From assembly GCA_032622095.1 (NCBI GenBank), contig CP136069.1, positions 166,276,394 through 166,340,393 on the forward strand: a DNA stretch of 64,000 nt. The letters are read 5' to 3'. The DNA comes from Siphonodentalium dalli. Lineage: Eukaryota > Mollusca > Scaphopoda > Gadilida > Siphonodentaliidae. A model generated the notes under the pieces. It was not told the origin of the DNA. It worked only from the letters and a program-made list of their open reading frames with translations, and made no database searches. Position 1 is the stretch's first letter. Every line of letters begins with the position of its first letter. Below, in pieces: positions 43,905 to 53,930 of the stretch. The position numbers and the translations under genes are program-made.

Positions 43905-44309
43905 TAAGCCAAACTCATTGCAAAAACAGTAAAAAAAATTTGAGTTGCGGAAAAAATTGTTTGTTGGTCCCATCAAAAAACCCACCCACCCCGACATCCC
44001 ATTGGAAGAGGAACCTATACCCTCCCCCCGTGTATGTTGGTGGAGATAACGATTTTGTCCACAATAGCCATGCAGCCTCAATTTAAGTGTGCTTTTCATA
44101 GGTTCTCAGATAAATTCACATCAATCCTGTTTTTGCTCAATAGCTTCGCCCCAATTGGCCCAATTATCTAGCATTCACCCTCATCATGAAGACCGTGTCT
44201 TGTTGATTCTAATTATAATATCAAACTAAATAAAAAAAAAAATCACTTATGATGTTATAATTCTCAGGCGACGAATTCTGTTAAATGATTTCCAATCATC
44301 GTTAAGAGA
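43905..44309. other. spacer with a 'CACCCACCCC' scrap
   Basis: 43950-44010 matches the GGACACCCACCC repeat. Nothing else recognised. Confidence 0.5.
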
Positions 44310-44317
44310 GATGCATT

Positions 44318-44912
44318 CAAAAAGCCTGAGTTTAGTGTGTCTGACATTTGCCAAATGAGGTCCCCTGAGGGTGTATTTAGTGATGCTCTCCCGCACAGCG
44401 AGCTAGCATGACCAAATTCACCCTCTGGGGACCTCATTCTGCTTAGGCCGCCTCATCTTCTGGGAAGTATCTATAGTCTAAAATTAACATTGTTTTCATT
44501 GTTTTTAGTTACAATTTCCCTTCTATATCCCCTAACTTGCAGAAGATAAAATGCATAATCGAGGTGACTAATGTGGGAACATCACCAACTTCAACTAGGA
44601 ACTTCAATATGATCCTAGATCTCCCATTGCAGTTGAGGCCTAAGCAGAATGAGGTCCCACAGAGGGTGAATTTCAGGGCTCGATTTAACGGGATTCGCAT
44701 CGCAATTTGTGATGCACTTTCCAATTTCCACTAACCAATTTACAATGAAAAACATGTATTGGTAGGGAATTCTATACAAAATCTACCCAGTGCTGCAAAA
44801 TGCTATGGAAATCCAAAAAAAAAATTGACCCCTGGTGAATGGTGACGCTAGCCCACTATCACCCTCTGGGAACCTCATTCTGCAAATGACGGAAACACTA
44901 TAATCAGGTTTG
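44318..44912. mobile_element. hAT-like MITE, family C (copy 9), interrupted
   Basis: Flanks GATGCATT (44310-44317) and GATGGATT (44913-44920) match 7 of 8. Ends CAAAAAGCCTGAGTTTAGTG / CAGGTTTG. The right arm is split by a nested 161-bp element at 44674-44834. Confidence 0.8.
44674..44834. mobile_element. 161-bp hAT-like element nested in the family C MITE
   Basis: Starts CAGGGCTCGATTTAACGGGA and ends AAAATTGACCCCTG. The octamer GTGAATTT before it is repeated after it as GTGAAT with TT lost. Uninterrupted family members read GTGAATTTGGTGATGCTAGC, giving the empty site. Confidence 0.75.
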
Positions 44913-45215
44913 GATGGATTCCTGAGCAATTCTCACCTCTCATCAAACATGTCATTTGTTACACATACATGTACAACATCAGCCAGGAGTGTTTGTTTAT
45001 TATTTATTATTAAACATGTGTTTTATATTGTTTTGCTTATATGACACTCAAATGGGACTTATTCATACTCCAAATAAATATGCAGTCCCAATTAAAAAGT
45101 GCAGGACGGAAATCCAAATAATCTTTAGTAGACATGCAGACCTGGAATGTAATATTATTAGACAATAGTCACTATGTTAGTGTAAACATACATTTATTCC
45201 AATCCTAATAACATA

Positions 45216-45428
45216 CAGTAATGCCCAAAGTAATTGACCACTGAATCACAGCAGAATTATGGGTAATTTTTCAGGATTTAGTCGGAAATATGGCTTGTTG
45301 CCATTAATCGGAAAGCTCTCATCGAGAGCTTTCCGATGAATGGCTACAAGCCATATTTCGGACTAAATCCTGAAAAATTACCCATAATTCTGCTGTGGTT
45401 CAGTGGTCAATTACTTTGGGCATTACTG
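45216..45428. mobile_element. mariner-like palindromic MITE, family B (copy 7)
   Basis: 213 bp, TA-flanked. Private variant CCCAAAGTAATTGACCACTG in the left arm is mirrored in the right (CAGTGGTCAATTACTTTGGG). Confidence 0.9.
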
Positions 45429-45429
45429 T

Positions 45430-45828
45430 AATATAAACATGTAACAAAAGTTTTGACAGTAATAAATAGAATAGCACTATAGATGGATTGATTGTAAAGG
45501 GGATTAAACAACAAGCCCAAGGGCTTTTGAAAAGATTGCTTCCTTTTGTTTCACGCCCCCTCTCCATTAAGTGGAGAGGTAGAAATCGGACGGGGAGGAA
45601 TGGAAATATCATGATGGTAATGTCGTGAGGCAGGAGATAGGGAGAAAGAAAGAGAGACTGGAAAAGAGAGGATATAATCCAGTTGGAGCTGATTGGATAC
45701 AATGATGTACATATGTTGTTTACGTCATTGAAATACATGTATAATATAAGACCCTAGTGACTAATGCTGACCCAATTAAACATAAAATGCAATATTATTA
45801 GACATTAGTCACTAGGTTCTATAATATG
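45430..45828. other. spacer, no feature seen
   Basis: AT-rich with a GAGA-type run (45640-45680). AATATTATTAGACA...AGTCACTA occurs at 45150 and again at 45790, a short duplication around the MITE. Confidence 0.5.
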
Positions 45829-45936
45829 CAGTAATGCTCTAAATAATCAACTCCTCAACCACAGCAGAATTATGGGTAACTTTTCAGGATTTAGTCAGAA
45901 ATATGGCTTGTTGCCATTCATCGGAAAGCTCTCACT
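45829..45936. mobile_element. mariner-like MITE, family B (copy 8, left arm only)
   Basis: CAGTAATGCTCTAAATAATC through GGAAAGCTCTCACT, then unrelated sequence: exactly one arm of the palindrome. Confidence 0.8.
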
Positions 45937-46035
45937 AGTGACTAATAATGTTTCCAAGGAGATCTGTAGACAATTAAATATACATATATGTGTGTATAAA
46001 TGCACTAGATCATGTCATTAATCTTTACTATGAAC

Positions 46036-46822
46036 TAGGCCCCTGCGAATCGGATTTTTTCTATCGAATCGAATCAGGTAAATAGTATTCGATTTCGAAT
46101 CGAATCAGACATTATGTTGACATGTGAGGAGTTCATAAACAAAAGTAAATACTAATGAGAGAATTCATCGTACACACCGGCATTAATCCCTTGTGTGGGT
46201 TGTGGGATTGTCAACCGGAACTGATTCATTTTATCCACGGAAACAGCCTAATATGGACGATGTAATACGGAAATAAGTTGGGTTTACTCAAAATCGGGAA
46301 TGACACATCGGAACGAGTCATTTGCACCACTGGTGGTGATTGTTGTAGCTATATAATATCTATGTTATAATTGATATCACAACTTTTGTGTCCGACTAAA
46401 AGGTTCAAGGAACAGTCATGCTGTGAGCATAAGATTATAATCAAATGGCGATATCAATTCAAATCTTGATAGTGGGAAGCATATTTAATAGCTCAGACTA
46501 GTATGCCGATCTGTGGGACAGAAAATAAATTGATTCAACAATACCATCGTTATCTAAAGGTGCGCATAGTCATCACCTTGTTTCTAGCATTATAGAACCC
46601 ATGTGACGGCACAATAGTGTTATTCCGTCAACAGGCGAGCCGACGAATCGTGTGTGTGCGACAGGAAACTGGTAAAAACGCTGACCATAAATGACATCAT
46701 TTGACTCAACCGCCGGCGAGAATGCCGCGAGATATTCGATTCAAAAACGTCAACAAGATTCAAAATAAAATCGAATCGAATCGCAGGAACGATTCGAAAT
46801 TTCGAATGTTCACAGGGCCCTA
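46036..46822. mobile_element. non-autonomous hAT-like element, GATTCGAATCG family
   Basis: 787 bp with exact target duplication CTATGAAC (46028-46035, 46823-46830). Ends TAGGCCCCTGCGAATCGG / complement of TAGGGCCCTGTGAACATTCG. Subterminal ATCGAATCGAATCAGG, TTCGAATCGAATCAG on the left and AATCGAATCGAATCGCAGG, GATTCGAAATTTCGAA on the right. Confidence 0.88.
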
Positions 46823-46830
46823 CTATGAAC

Positions 46831-47236
46831 CCCCAGTAGAGATCATATTCCACCAGTACAATACCTGGGAACTTTATAACATTGAACAAACAAGGCAGGC
46901 AATATATACTTGTTCCTCACTAATCTACTTCACATCAGGGGGTGGTCCCAGCTTGAGATTGCAAACTTTTTTGTGAGCCGATATTGCAATAAACTTTGAA
47001 TATATTACCCAGGTGAAATTCCTTAAATGCAAGCAAAGCAAAATTGTTCAGTCACTTAAATCGTGCAATTTCGAGTAGGGACCTTCACCTACACTGGAAT
47101 ACATTATTAAGGAACAGGTAATAACTAGAAATATATTACCTGCACTGTTTTCTCAATGTTATACACTTCCCTGTCACAACATCAAAAAGTTCCCAGGTTT
47201 TGTACTGGCGGAATATGAACTCTACCGGCATAGCCA
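46831..47236. other. spacer, no feature seen
   Basis: CCACCAGTACAATACCTGGGAACTT at 46850 is mirrored by AAGTTCCCAGGTTTTGTACTGG at 47188 (longest shared runs under 20 bases). This suggests the arms of another decayed foldback spanning about 46830-47225. Confidence 0.45.
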
Positions 47237-47452
47237 CAGCAATGCTCTAAGTAATCGACTTCTTAACCACAGCAGAATTATGGGTAACTTTTCAGGATTT
47301 AGTCGGAAATATGGCTTGTTAACATTCATCGGAAAGCTCTCACTGAGAGCTTTCCGATGAATGGCAACAAGCCATATTTGAAATTTCCGACTAAATCCTG
47401 AAAAGTTACCCATAATTCTGCTGTGGTTAAGAGGTCGATTAGGGCATTACTG
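47237..47452. mobile_element. mariner-like MITE, family B (copy 9)
   Basis: CAGCAATGCTCTAAGTAATC to GGGCATTACTG. Arms here have diverged more than in other copies, with AAATTTGAAATTTCC and a missing TTATTTAG block in the right arm. Confidence 0.85.
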
Positions 47453-48194
47453 TACAGTAGAGTTCTTGGCATGATATGCAAAATTTCAGGCCAATCGATA
47501 CAAGACGACCTGAGATATAGCACGCTTTCTGAGGGTCATAAAAGCGAAATGGTTTTCCTGTGATTGGAATATGTAATAGCGGGATGTGATCAATTTAGAG
47601 TTACGTCGCATGGATCGATAGCGATGCATGTGCAACTTGAAATCTGTCAATTTTTGAAGGGCAATCTCTATATAAGACACTAGTGACTATTGTTCCCAAG
47701 GAGATCTATAGATGATTAAATATGTGTGTGTGCAGATGCCCATGCATCCCATTCAGGTGAGTTCTCAATAACAACGGACTACTGGTACTTTATCTTGTCG
47801 AGTTATTTCTATTCAAATTAACTTAAAAGTCTCTGGATAAGTGAGCAAATCATATAAACATGAAGACCCAAATAAGCAATGTGCAGGCTGGAAATTTTCT
47901 AAACAGTACATGTAACTTTATTTGGAACATAGAGCAGTTCACTGATTGTGATGTCTGCATTAAATAGGATTCCAAATGCATAATCAGTGACAGGTGATTG
48001 GTTTACAACTGAATCAATGTGATGGGTCAAGTGCATCCGCCTATCATAACATCTTTTCATTTTTAAGGGGGTGGCAGTAAGACAGTCTAGCCTGACTATG
48101 CCACCCCTCGAATATACAACATAATATTTGTCAAATGTATTATGCATTAATATGTGTATATTTAAATAAAATATCCTATCCTATCCTGTCAGGC
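47453..48194. repeat. spacer ending in a LINE-like 3' tail
   Basis: Mostly unassigned. 48080-48188 (ATGTGTATATTTAAATAAAA, then TATCCTATCCTATCC) looks like the 3' UTR and microsatellite tail of a non-LTR retrotransposon. Confidence 0.4.
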
Positions 48195-49844
48195 CCAGTC
48201 AGGGACCAGCCTAGAGGTTTCAAATTCAGAGAAGTCACTTCTCCCTAAAAGATTATTATGGCTGCTGAGTCCTGACATTGACATGTAGATGGGAACAAGT
48301 TATTTTGGGGTCATGCGGCCAAAAAACATGGCAGATTTTTATCTTTGATTTTGAAATTGAATCCATTAGCACGGGTTACAGGGCCGGAATGTTCGCCTGA
48401 TCATCATGAAATTTGTCGTGGATTTTAATATTGAAATCTAGATGGGGGGAACGTGTTATTTTTGGGGTTATTCAGCCATAAAACATTGCCATTGGCAGCC
48501 ATCTTGGATTTTAATCTTTGCATTACTAAATCCTTTGGCACAGGTTACAGGTCGTAACTTTGGTCAGATCATAATGAAATTTGTCATCGCTGTTGGCATT
48601 GACATGCAGATGGGAACGAGTCATTTTGAGGTCAATCGGCAAAAAACATGGCTATCCATGGCCATCTTGGTTTTCAAAATTCAATCCCATTAGCATGGGC
48701 TACAGGCCGGACTATTCATCTGATCGTCATGGATGTGTTAACATTGACATGTGGAGGGGAACGAGTCATTTTGCCATAAAACATGGCTGCTGGCAGCCAT
48801 CTTGGATTTTACTCTTTGCATGACAAAATCCTTGGGCACAACCTATAGACCACATCCCTCATCTGATCATCACCAAACTTCATATGGATCATTGGGGTGA
48901 CATCTAGATGTAGATGGGAGCCATCAAATATTTGGCCAGTGGCTAAATCCTAGGGCACACCCTACAGGGCAACGCCTCATCTGTTCATAACTAAACTTCA
49001 TACAGGTCTTTGTGTGACCTCAAGATGGGAGCCTTATATTTTTTTCCGAAATTGTGTTAAATAATTTCGCTGCCATTTCAAATTGGAATCCATCGACACA
49101 GCCTGCATTTATTGGAATAATGTTTTGATAATTAATATACATGTTTACGGTCACCTGTAGATGGGAGCTATTAAATTGAATGAATTTTCGATGAAAACTG
49201 GTGGCCATCTTTGATTTTACTTTTATCATAAAATCCCTCATCCTGTTGTCACTAATTAATTCATATCAATCTTCGGGGTGACAACTAGATGAGAGTCATC
49301 ACATTTTTAGCTCAACTTTACAATGTAAAGTTTGAGCTATTGCCATGGGTTGGCGTCCATCGTCCGTGCATGTGTGAACAATTTCCTTTGGCATACCCAA
49401 CAAGCCGCATCCCTCATCCGATCTTCACCATACTTCATATGTAGCTTCAGGGTGACCTATGGATGGGAGCTATCAAATATTTCCGAACTTCGATGTAAAA
49501 CATGGCCACCAGCAGCCATCTTGGATCTCAAATTCGGCACATGCTACAGCTCGTATTTATGGCCAGATAATTTTTTTATTTTTATTTTAACGATTGTGAT
49601 GACCTGTAGATGGGAGCTGTCGAATTTGAACGATATTCGATGAAAAGCATGGCTACCGGCAGCCATCTTGGATTTTACTCTGTATGACTAAATGTTTTGG
49701 CACACCCTACAGACCGCATCCCTCATCTGATCATCACCAAACTTTTAGATCTATGGAGTGACCTCTAGATGGGAGCCTCCTATTTTGACTGAAATTTGTT
49801 GAAAAACATTGCGGCCATCTTGGAATTTACTATTTGTATGACTA

Positions 49845-50325
49845 AGGGCCTTGTTACATGAGCCGGGACAACTGCTGGGTGCCTCGGCCCTCTGCGCTTT
49901 CTCACTAAAGTAATGGAGTGCTGTTACGTTAGCAGGGTCAACTCGGCAAACCGTGTTGTCCCGTCCTGCATGCCAGGACAACTCGGTCAGCCGGGACAAC
50001 TCGGCTCACGTAACAGCGAGTCATCCCGGCTAGTCTCAAACGTAACACAATTCGTTGTGACTTGACATGACGTTAGCCAATAGAATGTTTGCGTCATGTG
50101 AGTGACGTTTAGTGACAACCCAAGCCACTTAGTTATGGGCGTGCCGACATTAGGGACTGACGTCATGACGCGTGATTGACAGATGGTTAGCTAGTTGCAT
50201 GGACGTCAAACCGAGTTGTCCCGGTTAACCAACTTGTCTCTGCTCACATAACAGTGTGATCGAGTTGTCCCGGCAGACGGGGTTTCCCAGTTAACCGAGA
50301 TGTCCCGGCTCATGTAACAAGCCCT
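49845..50325. mobile_element. 480-bp DNA transposon inside the array (TA or TAA target)
   Basis: AGGGCCTTGTTACATGAGCC at the left mirrors GGCTCATGTAACAAGCCCT at the right. Uninterrupted array units read ACTAAATCC where this one reads ACTA...TAAATCC, so the duplication is TA or TAA. TAA and GGGC ends would suit PIF/Harbinger; TA cannot be excluded. The interior repeats GAGTTGTCCCGG / CCGGGACAACTCGG in both orientations. Confidence 0.8.
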
Positions 50326-50734
50326 TAAATCCTTTGGTACACCCTGCAGGCCACATATCTCATCCGACCATCACCAAACTTCATATGGATCTTTGGGGTG
50401 ACCTCCAGATGGGAACCTATTTTGAAAAAAACATGGCTGCCAGCAGCCATCTTGGATTTCAATTTTGAATCCACCGGCACAGCCTGCATTTATTGAAGAA
50501 TTGTTACAAGCATGTTTAGAATCACCTCTAGATGGGAGCTATCAAATCTGAACAATTTTCGATGAAAAACATGGCCACCAGCAGCCATCTTGGATTTTGC
50601 TCTTTGCATTACTAAATCCTTTGGCACACCCAACAGACCACATCCCTCATCTGATAATCACCAAACTTCATAATGATCATTGGGGTGACCTCTAGATGGG
50701 AGCCTCCTATTTTGACCGAAATTCGTTGAAAAAC

Positions 50735-51090
50735 AAAAAGGTTGTATTATTTAATCAGTCAGTCTTCATCCGTATGTCTGTCCGTTTACATTTTTGGTTT
50801 CTGATCAATAACTCCAGTTTTGATTATTTGATCAGAACCAAAGCTGGTATGTTTGTTTCCCAGATAAAACTACAGGCCAATTTCAAATATAGGTTCCTTC
50901 CGATTATTTTCACATGAGTTAGGGCCATTTTGTGCCTTAGAATTTGACCACATTTTGGCATTGAAATTAGGGGTATATCAGATATTCTTTGTAAGCTCAA
51001 ATTATTATTTTATTTTGTGGTAGTACAATTCAAAATGGCTAAAGGGCATATTTTGCCATGCCCTAGCGATGCTCTTGTTTCAAATTTTAT
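50735..51090. repeat. bivalve-type repeat module inserted in the array
   Basis: GTATGTCTGTCCGTTTACAT, GATCAATAACTCCAGTTTTG, GAGTTAGGGCCATTTTGTG; same variant as 35505-35745. Ends GCCATGCCCTAGCGATGCTC, as does 32635. Confidence 0.7.
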
Positions 51091-51505
51091 TTAAAAACAT
51101 GGCTACTTTAATTTAACATTTTAATCCATTGGCATACCCGGCAGACGACATTGGAGAATTTTTTTTTTTAATTTACTGGCAAGATCAGGATCACTTCTAG
51201 ATGAGAGCTATCAGATCAACGTTATTCGATCAAAACATGACTGCTGGCAGCCATCTTGGATTTTTACTCTTACTGTCTGTAGGTCATACCTTACCTAAAT
51301 ATTTTGTGAATCGGACAACACTTTTCATCCAATTGATCTCAAACTTCATATGGTTCTTCGGGTTGACCTTTGGTATTATTTAAACTTATCGTATTCTTTA
51401 TCGCACCATAGACTGTAATGTATGACATTATCCCCTTTCCAAGTTGAGCTCCAATGACACTTTCATTCTTCAATTATCTATGTTAGTCCTGTTAGTATAG
51501 GCTGT

Positions 51506-51929
51506 CCACTTAATTTCCGAATCCCCAGATCACATTATATACAACATATTCCATATTATATACCATTTGAAAGAGGAAGCTCCAAAACATTGTTTTATTA
51601 ACTTATCCGGTGTAATAAACTGTTTTTGTCAAGGTACGGACATGTGTTATGAGCTTTATTTCGATCTGGTCTGTCTGCCAGTTTATTATTCTCAATGGAA
51701 GGGGATTATTCTCTTAGTTGTGAATTATGATGCATTCTGGGGTATATAATGGGGGGGGGGGAGGAAGAGTCTTGTGGGGTGAATCTGAGAATCTCTTTTT
51801 GGACACTCCTAGGCAACAGCTCTTCCGTATTGTGTTGGAATATATATATTTTTGGTTCCTCTTCCAAATGGTATGTAATATGGAATGTTGTGTAAATGTG
51901 ATCTGGGCATTCGAAAATTAAGTGGGGTT
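51506..51929. mobile_element. inverted-repeat MITE, 'CCAGATCACATTATA' family (copy 2)
   Basis: CCACTTAATTTCCGAATCCC ... at the left, GCATTCGAAAATTAAGTGG at the right, with subterminal CATATTATATACCATTTGAA and complement. The interior is in the opposite orientation to copy 1. A G-run (51751-51760) lies inside. Confidence 0.75.
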
Positions 51930-52622
51930 TAAAAGTGATGTGAAACACTCCGGTAGGGTGATTAAATAGAAATGGAGAATAATCTTCCTCAAAGTAGTTA
52001 TTTTTACAAATATTATATCCAAATTAACAATACACACCTTCATTCCCATCTTTACAATTGCATGTAATTCAGAGGATGTTTTCTATGGAGCGGTATGGTC
52101 GGTTTTAAGATTTTCAGCGAATTTAGCAGAATGTTTCATTCCTCCAGTTGGCATAGCGCATGAGTACTAACTTATCAGTTTCACACACCTGAACAAGCCC
52201 ATAACATGGTGGGGAATCACTTGGTTTGGAGGTTGGTGAGTAACACACATTCAAAATGGCCGAGGCGAGTGCAAACGCACAAACATAATACATGAAGAAT
52301 TATCCTTGATTGTTATCTTTTTCCTCGTTTCTGGTCACGTTTGCAATCGCCTCGGCAATTTTGAATGTGTGATACTCATCAGCTCGAAACCACGTGATTA
52401 TCCATCATGCATAATATTTCTTTAACCTACATGATTGTTTCCCTTTGTTCGAAAAAGAAAGAGTCAAATTCCTTCAACTGATTTGTATGACAATTTATTC
52501 AGACAACCATAGTAAACATAACAAAGGAATAAATAATTGTATTTATAATGTACAATGTGGAATAAAACATGAAAATGAAATGATGGTGATCACAAGTCAA
52601 ATTTCAGATCTACTGGTTGATA
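51930..52622. other. spacer with an imperfect inverted repeat
   Basis: TTGGTGAGTAACACACATTCAAAATGGCCGAGGCG at about 52231 is mirrored at about 52345 by CGCCTCGGCAATTTTGAATGTGTGATACTCA (shared runs under 20 bases). No gene recognised. Confidence 0.5.
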
Positions 52623-52734
52623 CAGAAATGCCCTAAACTAAATAGCTTTCCGATGAATGGCAACAAGCCATGTTTCCGACTAAATCCTGAAAAGTTACCC
52701 ATAATTCTGCTGTTGATTATTTAGTGCATTGCTG
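52623..52734. mobile_element. mariner-like MITE, family B (copy 10, left arm deleted)
   Basis: CAGAAATGCCCTAAACTAAATAG joins directly to CTTTCCGATGAATGGCAACA of the right arm, ending GTGCATTGCTG then TA. Confidence 0.75.
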
Positions 52735-53494
52735 TATGTACAGAGACCAGCATGGAGGTTTCAAATGGGGAAATGTCACTTTTCCATGTTTCACGTTGTT
52801 TAGAAGTGGACTGTTTATCTGGGAGAAGTAATGTAAAAAAAAAAAAATACAATGGCTGAAGTTCAATTTACACCTCAACATCACCCTTCATCATACAATA
52901 AGCGCCCATTTATAAAACCATTATTGTGAGTACAAAATAATTGGAATGAACCCAAATTCGAACTTGACCTGTAATGTGGTCTGGAAAACTCACATACAAA
53001 ATTTAGTTCCGACAAATTAACCGAAACTAAAGTTATCATCCCGAAACCAAAACTGCTAATGGACGGACGGACAGACAGACCAATCACATAATACGGCCAT
53101 TTTTTCAAATGGGCATATAAAAATATGGAGAAGTGGTACATTTTAGAGAGAAGATGTCTCCCAAGTTGCACTCTTGAGCTGGTCCCTGATATGGTAAGAT
53201 TGTTATCAAAGAAGCCATGCTTTAAGGCTAAGGACTCAGGATTGGTTTCATGTAATAGGGTAATGTACCATAGGGTTTGGACCACAGCAATGTTGTCCAG
53301 AATTTTGTGTTGTGAATGATTTATTTCACCTAATATCTCCATTCAATAGTGCATAAATTCAAAATATGATGAACACTGACAGACACGACAAGTGAATTCC
53401 CAGCTAAACATTGGGGTTCCCAGATCCTTAACATCCATTAATTATTCCATTTCAAAGATTTAGATGAAACTTGAGGTCAGTTCGTACTCTGTAG
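52735..53494. repeat. spacer with an inverted bivalve-type module
   Basis: 52930-53115 is the module in reverse (ACTTGACCTGTAATGTGGTC, GGACGGACGGACAGACAGAC, then CGGCCATTTTTTCAAATGGG). A 153-codon minus-strand open frame here is mostly this repeat and is not called. Confidence 0.6.
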
Positions 53495-53647
53495 CAAGCC
53501 TGAGTTTAGTGTGCCTGTCATTTATTTGCAGAATGAGGTCCCCAGATGGTGAATTTAGTGATGCTCCCGCTATGTGGGATAGGGTCACTAATTTCACCCT
53601 CTGGGAACCTCATTCTGCAAATGACAGGCACCTTATTCTCAAGCCTG
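53495..53647. mobile_element. hAT-like MITE, family C (copy 10), may supply a poly(A) signal
   Basis: CAAGCCTGAGTTTAGTGTGC at the left; single hairpin (TGATGCTCCCGCTATGTGGG). A local TTTATTT expansion (53521-53527) before GCAGAATGAGG creates AATAAA on the minus strand, about 260 bp beyond the DNAI3 stop. Confidence 0.7.
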
Positions 53648-53786
53648 TTTAAAGCTGTCATTTGAAATAATTTTTTATCTCAATTGTTTTCAACACACTA
53701 ATTAAGATTCTGGAACAAAAATCATTATTAGAAAATGTTTCTCAGCGATCCATGTGTGGTATATTATTCTCAGGCCTGGCTTAGAT

Positions 53787-53930
53787 CTAAACTTCAGGCA
53801 GTGGCTCCTCCTCCTCGACTTTGAGGCCCAGTTCTCTGAGGAACGCTGCTTCATCCTCTTGGTAGGCATGATATTCTTGTTGTTGCTTGTGGAGAATTTC
53901 CTCTTCTGTTAATGTAACATTTGGAGCAAT
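53787..53930 (-). CDS. DNAI3: DNAI3 terminal coding exon
   Basis: Acceptor TTCATCCTCAG on the minus strand just above 53930. Encodes IAPNVTLTEEEILHKQQQ ... ELGLKVEEEEPLPEV and TAG, 47 codons, phase 0. Acidic C-terminus. Confidence 0.9.
   Translation of the reverse strand: MAPNVTLTEEEILHKQQQEYHAYQEDEAAFLRELGLKVEEEEPLPEV

Larger units (their letters stand above)
48195..51390. repeat. degenerate repeat array, 'GCAGCCATCTTGGATTTTA' type
   Basis: At least ten units contain some of AACATGGC, GCAGCCATCTTGGATTTTA, ACTAAATCCTTTGGCACACC, CTCATCTGATCATCACCAAA, CTTCATATGGATC and GACCTCTAGATGGGAGC. The array is interrupted by a DNA transposon (49845-50325) and a different repeat (50735-51090). No gene. 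Confidence 0.85.

Noticed and set aside
52881-53342. 153-codon minus-strand open frame
   Set aside because: Its second half is the inverted bivalve-type repeat (VRPSISSFGFGMITLVS... recurs in other copies); no recognised domain.
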